From contig JAPKHB010000205.1 of assembly GCA_026647295.1 (NCBI GenBank), positions 1 to 7,006 on the forward strand: a DNA stretch of 7,006 nt, written 5' to 3'. The notes beneath the pieces are model-generated. The model did not search any database. It was not told the origin of the DNA and worked only from the letters and a program-made list of their open reading frames with translations. Origin of the DNA: Planctomycetota bacterium. GTDB taxonomy: Bacteria > Planctomycetota > PLA2 > JAEUHO01. A program made the position numbers and the translations under genes. Of the stretch, positions 1 to 5,077 are shown piece by piece. How positions within the stretch are numbered: position 1 is the stretch's first letter; every line of letters starts with the position of its first letter.

Positions 1-36
1 ACGATTACGTGCAAGCACTAAGCTAGGATCTCAACC

Positions 37-1338
37 ATGAACCACCGAACTCGCATCACCGCGACGCTGACTGTTTTATTGCTCTCGACTTTCGCCGCAC
101 GGGCGTTGGGACAAGAGGCGTTGGAGCCGGCGCCGCCGTCCCGTCCGCCTCCGCCTTCGCCCGAGAGCCTGGCCGGGCGCTTCCCGGACCTGGAGGTGCT
201 GCGCCTGGTCGGGGCGGGCGGCATGGGGGCCGTGTACGAGGCCCGCCACCGCCGTCTGGACCGGCGGGTCGCGCTCAAGGTCCTGCCCGAGGCCCTGGGG
301 CGCGACCCGCACTTCAGCGGGCGATTCGAGCGCGAGGCCCGGGCCCTGGCCCGCCTGGACCACCCCAACATCGTGCGCGTGCACGACTCGGGCGTCGCGG
401 ACGGGCTGCACTTCCTGGTGCTGGAGTTCGTCGACGGGGCGACGCTGCGGCAGGTGATGGACGCCGGAGGGCTCGCCCCGCCGGAGGCGCTCGCCATTGT
501 CCCCCAGATCTGCCACGCGCTGCAGTACGCCCACGACCAGGGCGTGGTGCACCGGGACATCAAGCCCGAAAACGTGCTGCTCGACCGCAGCGGCACGGTG
601 AAGATCGCCGACTTCGGCCTGGCCAAGCTGGTGGGCCGCGCGGGCCCCGGGGACGGGCTTACGACGACGGGGCAGGTGATGGGCACCTGGCACTACATGG
701 CGCCCGAGCAGGTGCGCACGCCGGCCGACGTGGACCATCGCGCGGACATCTACAGCCTGGGGGTGGTCTTCTACGAGATGCTCACCGGCCAACTTCCCGT
801 GGGACACTTCCGCCCGCCGAGCGAAGCGCGCGCGCTGGACGCGCGCCTCGACGCCGTCGTGCTGCGCGCCCTGGAGCGCGAGCGCGAGCTGCGCTACCAA
901 CGCGCCGAGGAATTCCGCACCGAGATCGACCGCCTGGGGCACCCCGACGCGCGCCGCGAGGGGACCGGACGGGCGCGCGCGTGGCGCCTGGTGGGTGCGG
1001 CGCTCGTCTGCCTGGGCGCGGGCGCCCTCGCCTTCGCGCTGGTACACGAGGCGTGGGGCGGCGTGCGGCGCGGGACGCAGGACGCCTTCCTGCGCGAGGT
1101 GATCAAGGGCAGCGCCGCCGGGCTGCTCGGGATCCTGGGCGGCGCCTGCGCCCTGCGCGCGGTGCTGCTCGCGGCGCGCGAGCGCGGGGCCGAGGGCGCC
1201 CGGCGGGCCGGGGTGGTCGTGCTCGGGGCCGTGCTGGTGCTGCTGCCCCTCCTGGCGGTCGTCACCGCGGCAGAGGTCGAACGGCACGCCCGGACGCCGC
1301 CGGACCAGCCCGGGCCCCCGATGGAGGAGCGCCGGTGA
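37..1338 (+). CDS. Membrane-anchored Hanks-type Ser/Thr protein kinase with an unusual signal-peptide N-terminus
   Basis: This 433-residue protein carries a complete kinase domain (about residues 49-300). Visible motifs are the glycine loop GAGGMGAV (59-66), the ATP-binding lysine K81 in VALK, the helix-C glutamate E100, the catalytic loop HRDIKPEN (172-179; D174, N179), DFG (192-194), APE (222-224) and the DIYSLG segment (237-242). The stretch LPVGHFRPPSE is typical of planctomycete/verrucomicrobial kinases. All catalytic residues are present, so it should be active. Three hydrophobic segments follow (about 318-336, 359-380, 391-412). The ATG at 37 is preceded by AGGA (25-28, 8-nt spacer) and an in-frame TAA at 19-21. 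Residues 1-25 look like a Sec signal peptide (basic start, TVLLLSTF core, ARA or ALG before the cleavage site). That is odd for a kinase that needs cytoplasmic ATP, and it replaces the cytoplasmic N-terminus usual in this family. The gene overlaps the sigma gene downstream. Kinase identity is certain; the true N-terminus is not. Confidence 0.93.
   Translation: MNHRTRITATLTVLLLSTFAARALGQEALEPAPPSRPPPPSPESLAGRFPDLEVLRLVGAGGMGAVYEARHRRLDRRVALKVLPEALGRDPHFSGRFEREARALARLDHPNIVRVHDSGVADGLHFLVLEFVDGATLRQVMDAGGLAPPEALAIVPQICHALQYAHDQGVVHRDIKPENVLLDRSGTVKIADFGLAKLVGRAGPGDGLTTTGQVMGTWHYMAPEQVRTPADVDHRADIYSLGVVFYEMLTGQLPVGHFRPPSEARALDARLDAVVLRALERERELRYQRAEEFRTEIDRLGHPDARREGTGRARAWRLVGAALVCLGAGALAFALVHEAWGGVRRGTQDAFLREVIKGSAAGLLGILGGACALRAVLLAARERGAEGARRAGVVVLGAVLVLLPLLAVVTAAEVERHARTPPDQPGPPMEERR
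1323..1329 (+). promoter_or_regulatory. Shine-Dalgarno site for the sigma factor gene
   Basis: GGAGGAG lies inside the last kinase codons, 5 nt before the GTG at 1335. It is the strongest ribosome-binding match nearby and fixes the sigma start at the GTG overlapping the kinase TGA. Confidence 0.75.
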
Positions 1339-2066
1339 CCGACGGCGGCGGGCCCAGGGCCACCTTCCGCACGACACACTGGAGCGTCGTGCGCGATGCG
1401 GCGGGCGCACCGGGCGGCGCCGCCGGCCCGGCCCTGGAGACGCTGGCGGGCGCGTACTGGCCCCCGCTCTACGCCTTCCTGCGCCGGGCCGGGCACTCGG
1501 GGCCGGACGCCGAGGACCTGGTGCAGGGCTTCTTCGCCCGGCTGCTGGAGAAGGGTTGGCTGGCCCAGGCCGATCCGGCGCGGGGCCGCTTCCGCACCTA
1601 CCTCCTCGCCGCGCTCAAGCACTTCGTGGCCCACGAGCGGGAGCGCGCGCGGGCGCTCAAGCGCGGGGGCGGTCGCGCGCGCGTCTCGCTGGCGGACCTG
1701 CGGGCGGAGGACGCCCGGCTCGGGGGGCTGAAGGATCGACTGACGCCCGAGCAGGCCTTCGAGCGGCGCTACGCCGAAGCGCTCCTCGGGCGGGCCCTGG
1801 CCCGGCTGGCGGCGACGGAACGCGACGCCTCCGGCGAGCGGGCGCGGCGCTTCGACGCCCTCGCGCCGTTGCTGTGGGACGACGCGGCCCCACGCGGAAA
1901 GGTCGCACAGGCGCTGGGCCTGGCAGCGCCCGCCCTGCGCGTGGCGCTGTACCGCCTGCGGCTCCGGCTGCGGGACGCGATCCGCGCCGAGGTAGCCGCG
2001 ACGGTGGACGACCCGGCGCAGGTGGACGCGGAGATCGCTTGCCTGATCGCTGCACTCGGAGACTGA
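1335..2066 (+). CDS. ECF-type RNA polymerase sigma factor (kinase-linked planctomycete type)
   Basis: This 243-residue protein should direct RNA polymerase to specific promoters. Residues 13-19 read TTHWSVV, a hallmark of the start of this sigma group. Region 2 covers about 34-105, with DAEDLVQGFFARLLEK (58-73) as the core-binding region 2.2 and RGRFRTYLLAALKHF (83-97) following it. Residues 106-118 (ALKRGGGRARVSL) match the basic linker usual in the group. Region 4 covers about 150-216, with a helix-turn-helix around KVAQALGLAAPALRVALYRLR (189-209). The C-terminal tail ending DAEIACLIAALGD is also typical. The GTG start overlaps the kinase stop as GTGA, so the two genes are translationally coupled. 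Such sigma factors often sit beside Ser/Thr kinases and are thought to be phosphorylation-controlled; no anti-sigma gene is visible here. The recognition helix looks less conserved than usual (APALRVAL). The family call is firm; the regulon is unknown. Confidence 0.92.
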   Translation: MTDGGGPRATFRTTHWSVVRDAAGAPGGAAGPALETLAGAYWPPLYAFLRRAGHSGPDAEDLVQGFFARLLEKGWLAQADPARGRFRTYLLAALKHFVAHERERARALKRGGGRARVSLADLRAEDARLGGLKDRLTPEQAFERRYAEALLGRALARLAATERDASGERARRFDALAPLLWDDAAPRGKVAQALGLAAPALRVALYRLRLRLRDAIRAEVAATVDDPAQVDAEIACLIAALGD

Positions 2067-2074
2067 AATGCACG

Positions 2075-2104
2075 TACGGAGCCAGGCTCCGGTCAGTCAT
2101 TCGA
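2075..2104 (+). repeat. Hairpin repeat copy A (left arm of the inverted repeat)
   Basis: It starts TACGGAGCCAGGCTCCGGTC and ends TCATTCGA. It pairs with copy C at 28 of 30 positions, the only differences being the two bases after GGTC. The arm is itself a palindrome: CGGAGC (2077-2082) and GCTCCG (2086-2091) can form a hairpin around CAG. It begins 8 nt after the sigma stop codon and could act as a terminator or mRNA end for the kinase-sigma operon, although no T-run follows. Confidence 0.85.
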
Positions 2105-2148
2105 CGAGGCCCCGTCGCGAGCCGGCAGGGCCTTACGTTGCAAGCGGG

Positions 2149-2222
2149 GCCTCCCTGGTGGGGAACCAGTCCCCCGCGGGCTCTAAGTCCCAGGTACCTT
2201 GCGGAACCGAACCCAGGGAGGC
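2149..2222 (+). other. Long-range stem with nested hairpin and short tandem repeat
   Basis: GCCTCCCTGG (2149-2158) is a perfect 10-bp complement of CCAGGGAGGC (2213-2222). Nested inside is a hairpin with arms GGGGA (2160-2164) and TCCCC (2170-2174) around a 5-nt loop. ACCCAGGGAG occurs twice in tandem (2211-2220 and 2223-2232), so either copy could pair with the left arm. This could be a structured RNA or the inside of a MITE-like element. In DNA this GC-rich, some stems arise by chance. Confidence 0.4.
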
Positions 2223-2302
2223 ACCCAGGGAGACGGTCGCAGGTCGGGTCAAGCGCGTCAAGTCGGCTCCTCGCGGTCCGGCCGGTCCCCACGGTCGGGA
2301 TC

Positions 2303-2346
2303 GCCTCCCGCCATCGGGCACCGCGCGGCGAGGTAGGCTGGGAGGC
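2303..2346 (+). other. Seven-bp stem in the noncoding block
   Basis: GCCTCCC (2303-2309) pairs with GGGAGGC (2340-2346) around a 30-nt loop. It is weaker than its neighbours and is listed because it adds to the run of stems across the block. Confidence 0.25.
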
Positions 2347-2366
2347 CATGTGGGCGATGGGTAGAG

Positions 2367-2411
2367 GCGCCCGGCCAGGCCGGGCGCGCGGACTCCTCCT
2401 GCTGTGAGTCC
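2367..2411 (+). other. Two adjacent strong hairpins
   Basis: GCGCCCGGC (2367-2375) and GCCGGGCGC (2379-2387) form a perfect 9-bp stem around CAG. Directly after it, GGACTC (2390-2395) and GAGTCC (2406-2411) form a 6-bp stem with a 10-nt loop. They lie just upstream of repeat copy B. No T-run follows, so a classical intrinsic terminator is not supported. A structured RNA or a rho-independent-like stem remains possible. Confidence 0.4.
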
Positions 2412-2422
2412 TCGTCGGGCTC

Positions 2423-2458
2423 TGCACGTACGGAGCTTGGCTCGGCGCGGTCGATTCA
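2423..2458 (+). repeat. Degenerate internal copy B of the hairpin repeat
   Basis: TGCACGTACGGAGC (2423-2436) is identical to 2069-2082 of copy A. The similarity continues less exactly through GGCTC, GGTC and ATTC. It lies in the same orientation as copy A. The exact match includes six bases (TGCACG) lying outside the arm shared by A and C, so A and B share a longer unit than A and C do. Confidence 0.6.
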
Positions 2459-2630
2459 CGGGGGATCGCGGGGCAGGTGGCAGACGGCCCGACGCGTGCA
2501 GTGGCAGCGACCGAGGGGCGTGTCGCGTCCCTTGCGCCGGGAAGGGCAGGCCCCGCGCGCCGCGTCCCCGCCGGGCGTCGGAGTACGCCGGCGAGCGCAT
2601 GGAACGGGGCCCACCGCTGGGCCGACGGTC

Positions 2631-2660
2631 TCGAATGATGGACCGGAGCCTGGCTCCGTA
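2631..2660 (-). repeat. Hairpin repeat copy C (right arm of the inverted repeat)
   Basis: This is the reverse-complement partner of copy A. Read on the minus strand it starts TACGGAGCCAGGCTCCGGTC and ends TCATTCGA. It begins 3 nt beyond the DUF1579 stop codon. Its position after that gene mirrors the position of copy A after the sigma gene, so it may end the BlaI-M56-DUF1579 transcript. Confidence 0.85.
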
Positions 2661-2663
2661 GGG

Positions 2664-3296
2664 TTATTTGACGCGGGTGAACTCGATGCGGAGGACCTCG
2701 GCGCCGTTGGGGCCGATCTCGGGGTCCCAGATGCCGATGTCGAAGTGGTCGTCGTCGCGCTCGGTGATGACGGTGCGGAAGGGCTTCTTGATCTGGCCCG
2801 TCAGGAACTCGTTCATCATGCCCTGGAAGGCAAAGGTCTTTCCGTCCGGCGTGACGGCGTTGCCGTAGGCGATCTTGGCGTCGGTGGACATGCTGTCGAA
2901 GCCGATCGTCTCGTAGCTCTTGGTCATGTTGTTGTAGCCGTGGACGTGCACCCACTCCATGGGCATGCCCATCAGCGAGCCCTTCATCCGCGACATCATC
3001 CAACGGCCCTCGATCAGCCATGAGTAGGTGCAGGTGCCCTTCGAAGGCGGCGCGGCCGGCATGCCGGGCATGGTCATGTGCGTTGCGGTCGTCCACTCGC
3101 CCAGGTACCACCCCATGTGGCGGTGCTGGGGCCCGGGGGTGATGCGCTCGAGCACCTCGGGGGGCAGCGTCCCGCCCGGAGGCGGCTCGTCCTCCTCGCT
3201 GTGGGCGACGCCCTGGTAGAGCGCGGCGCCCGTCCACAGGACGAGCGCACCGAGCGCCAGGCGCAGGGCCCGGCGGGCAAAGGGGTTCGAGAACAT
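2664..3296 (-). CDS. Exported DUF1579-like protein
   Basis: This 210-residue protein opens with a basic stretch and a hydrophobic segment (about 10-28), which suggests export or a membrane anchor with the rest outside the cytoplasm. The body resembles DUF1579: QHRHMGWYLGEW (57-68), SWLIEGRW (92-99), GSLMGMPMEWVHVHGYNNMTKSYE (about 106-129) and IGFDSMSTD (131-139). The family's molecular function is not known. It is rich in methionine, including an MxMxxM pattern at 74-79 just after H73, but Met-rich patches also occur in relatives. The ATG at 3296 has a good ribosome site (AAGGAAGGA, 3301-3309). It is the third gene after the BlaI and M56 genes, 69 nt beyond the M56 stop, and so is the likely output of that switch. 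The gap contains two hairpins that could tune its expression. The family call is from memory of the motifs. Confidence 0.8.
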   Translation of the reverse strand: MFSNPFARRALRLALGALVLWTGAALYQGVAHSEEDEPPPGGTLPPEVLERITPGPQHRHMGWYLGEWTTATHMTMPGMPAAPPSKGTCTYSWLIEGRWMMSRMKGSLMGMPMEWVHVHGYNNMTKSYETIGFDSMSTDAKIAYGNAVTPDGKTFAFQGMMNEFLTGQIKKPFRTVITERDDDHFDIGIWDPEIGPNGAEVLRIEFTRVK

Positions 3297-3309
3297 GGGG
3301 TGTCCTTCC

Positions 3310-3325
3310 TTCGGCCGCAGCCGAA
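3310..3325 (-). promoter_or_regulatory. Small stable hairpin just before the DUF1579 ribosome site
   Basis: On the minus strand TTCGGC and GCCGAA form a perfect 6-bp stem closed by TGCG, which fits the very stable UNCG tetraloop class. It abuts the ribosome-binding sequence of the DUF1579 gene, so it may set a processed 5' end or affect translation. Its role is inferred. Confidence 0.4.
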
Positions 3326-3344
3326 CTGACAGCGGGGAATCGTC

Positions 3345-3364
3345 CCGGCCCGGACGCGGGCCGG
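3345..3364 (-). terminator. Hairpin directly after the M56 gene; partial terminator or attenuator candidate
   Basis: CCGGCCCG (3345-3352) and CGGGCCGG (3357-3364) form an 8-bp GC-only stem with a 4-nt loop. The stem begins one base beyond the M56 stop codon. No T-run follows, so it is more likely to attenuate or protect the transcript than to stop it fully before the DUF1579 gene. Confidence 0.4.
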
Positions 3365-3365
3365 C

Positions 3366-4517
3366 TCACTCGGGGGGCGCACGCCCCGTGGCCGCGGCGC
3401 GCTCGAGGGCGAGCGCCCGCAGGAAGACGAGTTGGCCGGGCTTGCAGCCCAGCCCCGGGCGTCGCTCGACCCAGCGCCGCGCCTCCGCGCGGGCCAGCCC
3501 GGCGTCGTCCCACCAGGTCGCCCCCGCACCCGGCGGGGCCTCGCCGCAGGCCCCGAGCAGGAGCAGACAGGCGAGGCCCAGCGCGAGCGCCCGGCCCGCA
3601 GCACGGTGGCGCCGCCCGGGCCGACGGGCCAGGGCGCCCAGGCGCACGACCAGATCGGCCGGCTGCCCCAGCAGGGCCAGCGCGCCGACGGGCGCGGGCG
3701 CCGAGGCGAGCAGGTCGCGCGCCTGGGCGCGCAGCAGCGCCTGGTAGCGGGCCGCGGGGCGCGCCTTGAGCCGGCGCACCACCGCCAGGTCGCAGGCCAC
3801 CTCGCGCGCGGCGCGCGCCCGGCGGCAGGCGACGCCGAGCAGCGGATGGAACCACCACAGGGCACGGACGACCTCGAAGAGGAACTGGGCGGGCAGGTCG
3901 CGCCGGCGCACGTGCATCGTCTCGTGCCACAGGGCCCCCCGGCGCGCGCGGGGCGACAACCCCTCGGACAACACGACCACCGGACGCCGGAGTCCCGCCA
4001 CCAGGGCCAGCGCGGGCCCGGGCGCAAGGCGCAACTCCGGGGCGCGCGTGAGGCCCAGGCGCCGGGCGACGCGCCGCGCGGCGCGGCACAACGGCTCGGG
4101 CGCCGGGCGGGAGAAGGCGACGACCCGCCGGCGCAGCCGCGCCTCGCGCGCGCCCAGACGACCCAGGGCCAGCACCACCCCCACGCCCCAGAGGGCCGCC
4201 AGCCACGGCCCCCAGGCCGCAAGATCGAAGGACGCCTGCGCGGTCGCGGCGGCCAGCGTCGAGCCGGGCGCGGCCAGCGTCCGCGCAAGGGCGGCGTCGC
4301 CCAGCGGCGCGAGCGACCCCCGCGGCAGGAGGGCCTCGACGGGCAGCACGAGCCGGGCGAGCACGAGCCACCAAAGCCCGGCGCGCGCGCCCGCCAGGCG
4401 CCCGACCAGCACCCAGCGCTCCAGCACCAATGCGACGAGGACCAGCGCGCTGCTCTCCGCCAGGGCCTTGAGCACCCAGCCCAGCACCGGTCCGCAAGGC
4501 GCCTCGCCCCCGCTCAC
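3366..4517 (-). CDS. M56 (BlaR1/MecR1-type) membrane metalloprotease sensor
   Basis: This 383-residue protein has hydrophobic segments at about 12-32, 45-65 and 101-119, and a last one at 310-323. The zinc-protease motif HETMH (198-202) lies in a cytoplasmic-type loop, followed by WWFHPLLG (221-228) and the downstream acidic motif REVACDLAVV (238-247; E239 likely the third zinc ligand). This is the M56 pattern. In BlaR1/MecR1 an external signal activates the protease, which leads to cleavage of the BlaI repressor; the same logic is likely here. There is no penicillin-binding sensor domain: only about 60 residues follow the last membrane segment. That segment looks like a lipoprotein signal (basic stretch at 302-309, hydrophobic core, LGAC at 321-324), an unusual ending. 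The GTG start at 4517 overlaps the repressor's TGA as GTGA, so translation is coupled. Confidence 0.93.
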   Translation of the reverse strand: MSGGEAPCGPVLGWVLKALAESSALVLVALVLERWVLVGRLAGARAGLWWLVLARLVLPVEALLPRGSLAPLGDAALARTLAAPGSTLAAATAQASFDLAAWGPWLAALWGVGVVLALGRLGAREARLRRRVVAFSRPAPEPLCRAARRVARRLGLTRAPELRLAPGPALALVAGLRRPVVVLSEGLSPRARRGALWHETMHVRRRDLPAQFLFEVVRALWWFHPLLGVACRRARAAREVACDLAVVRRLKARPAARYQALLRAQARDLLASAPAPVGALALLGQPADLVVRLGALARRPGRRHRAAGRALALGLACLLLLGACGEAPPGAGATWWDDAGLARAEARRWVERRPGLGCKPGQLVFLRALALERAAATGRAPPE

Positions 4518-4963
4518 GGGGCCTCCTCCCCCGCCCGGCCCGCGCCGTCCGCATCGGGCGCCTCACCGGCGCGTTCGAGCAGGCGCTGGAGCGCCTTGCG
4601 GTCGGCGGGCCCCAGGCGCTCGGGCTTGAGCAGGAAGTGGACCAGCGGTTCGGCGCGGCCCTCGAAGACGCCGGCCGTGAAGGCCTCGAGTTCCCGGCGC
4701 TGGGCCGCCTCGCGGCCGACCCGCGCGCGGTACTCCCAGGCGAGCCCGCGTCGGCGCCGCTCGAGGGCGCCCTTGCCCACGAGCCGGTCGAGCATCGTCT
4801 TCACGGTCGTGTAGGCCCAGGCGACGACGGGGTCGAGGGCGGCGCGCACCTCGCGGGCCGTCGCCCCCGCGCGGCCCTCCGACGCCGCCCAGACGGCGTG
4901 CATCAGGCGCCACTCGCCTTCGCTCCAGCGGGACGGGGACCGGACCTCGCTCACGGGCTGCAC
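4514..4963 (-). CDS. BlaI/MecI/CopY-family transcriptional repressor
   Basis: This 149-residue protein matches the family throughout. WSEGEWRLMHAVW (13-25) opens the winged helix, and AWAYTTVKTMLDRLVGKG (48-65) is the hallmark recognition helix region. It is followed by a basic wing (RRRR, 69-72) and a helical dimerisation tail. Members bind TACAnnTGTA palindromes as dimers and are inactivated by proteolysis after M56 sensing. It is the first gene of the operon and overlaps the M56 gene. A perfect operator lies at 4969-4978, so it probably represses itself and both downstream genes. Two GTG starts are possible. The one at 4963 leaves no room for a ribosome site. The one at 4954 (146 residues, starting MSEVRS) has AGGG 8 nt upstream and may be the true start. 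No beta-lactamase gene is nearby, so the inducing signal is unknown. Confidence 0.93.
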   Translation of the reverse strand: MQPVSEVRSPSRWSEGEWRLMHAVWAASEGRAGATAREVRAALDPVVAWAYTTVKTMLDRLVGKGALERRRRGLAWEYRARVGREAAQRRELEAFTAGVFEGRAEPLVHFLLKPERLGPADRKALQRLLERAGEAPDADGAGRAGEEAP

Positions 4964-4968
4964 CCTAC

Positions 4969-4978
4969 TACATCTGTA
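4969..4978 (-). promoter_or_regulatory. BlaI/CopY-type operator
   Basis: TACATCTGTA fits the palindrome TACAnnTGTA recognised by BlaI/MecI/CopY repressors, and partial symmetry continues outward (ACTACA...TGTAAC). It is an AT-richer island in GC-rich DNA and ends 5 bp before the first possible GTG of the repressor gene. Repressor bound here would cover the promoter or transcript start. No convincing -35/-10 pair could be placed, so the promoter itself is not called. Confidence 0.7.
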
Positions 4979-5026
4979 ACAGAGCGCAAGCCCCGCCCCG
5001 GGCGGCGCACCCGGTTTGGGACCAAA

Positions 5027-5050
5027 GGCCCGGGGGCCGGCCCCCCGGCC
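5027..5050 (-). terminator. Hairpin after the 187-residue membrane-protein gene; terminator candidate
   Basis: GGCC (5027-5030) pairs with GGCC (5047-5050), and GGGGG (5032-5036) with CCCCC (5041-5045), around the loop CCGG. There is one C-C mismatch. On the minus strand the stem is followed by TTTGG, a very short T-run. It lies 27 nt beyond the stop at 5078 and before the BlaI operator, so it would separate the two transcription units. Confidence 0.4.
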
Positions 5051-5077
5051 CCGCAGCGGCCCGGCGGGGCGGGCGGA

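Larger units (their letters stand above)
2075..2660. mobile_element. Noncoding block bounded by an inverted repeat; MITE-like or structured intergenic element
   Basis: About 600 bp between the convergent sigma and DUF1579 genes holds no credible gene. The possible frames give Arg/Pro/Gly-rich proteins without domains. The block begins and ends with the same 30-bp sequence in opposite orientation, identical at 28 of 30 positions. Both outer ends begin with TA, so the repeat proper could be read as CGGAGCC... flanked by TA on each side. That would fit a TA-targeting (IS630/Tc1-mariner-like) miniature element. No longer target duplication and no transposase are visible. The alternative is two copies of a genome-wide hairpin repeat that serve as terminators for the two convergent genes. 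The repeat is certain; its mobility is inference. Confidence 0.45.

Noticed and set aside
76..1410. Long minus-strand frame opposite the kinase gene
   Set aside because: It is a composition shadow of a gene with all kinase motifs on the plus strand, and has no domain of its own.
2068..2364. 98-codon plus-strand frame inside the noncoding block
   Set aside because: Its ATG lies one base after the sigma stop and it runs through the repeat hairpin. The product is low-complexity with no recognisable fold, and the stems better explain the DNA.
2423..2460. GCACGTACGG resembles the 3' strand of group II intron domain V
   Set aside because: No upstream partner strand of the GAGCCGTATGC type, no matching bulge and tetraloop arrangement, and no reverse transcriptase gene could be found around either copy.
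2133..2600. 155-codon minus-strand frame in the noncoding block
   Set aside because: It has Arg/Pro/Gly-rich composition, no clear ribosome site and no similarity I recognise, and it overlaps several perfect stems.
2068..2665. CRISPR-like array
   Set aside because: There are only three copies, in mixed orientation and unequally spaced (about 350 and 200 bp), with no cas genes.
1657..4566. Very long minus-strand open frame (969 codons) running across the sigma gene, the noncoding block and the M56 gene
   Set aside because: It is Arg/Ala/Gly/Pro-rich with no domain, crosses convincing genes on both strands, and is the expected by-product of very high GC.
4981..5000. TTGCGC as a -35 box for the BlaI operon
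   Set aside because: No acceptable -10 box lies 16-18 nt downstream; the spacing would be about 11 nt or would fall on GC-rich sequence.
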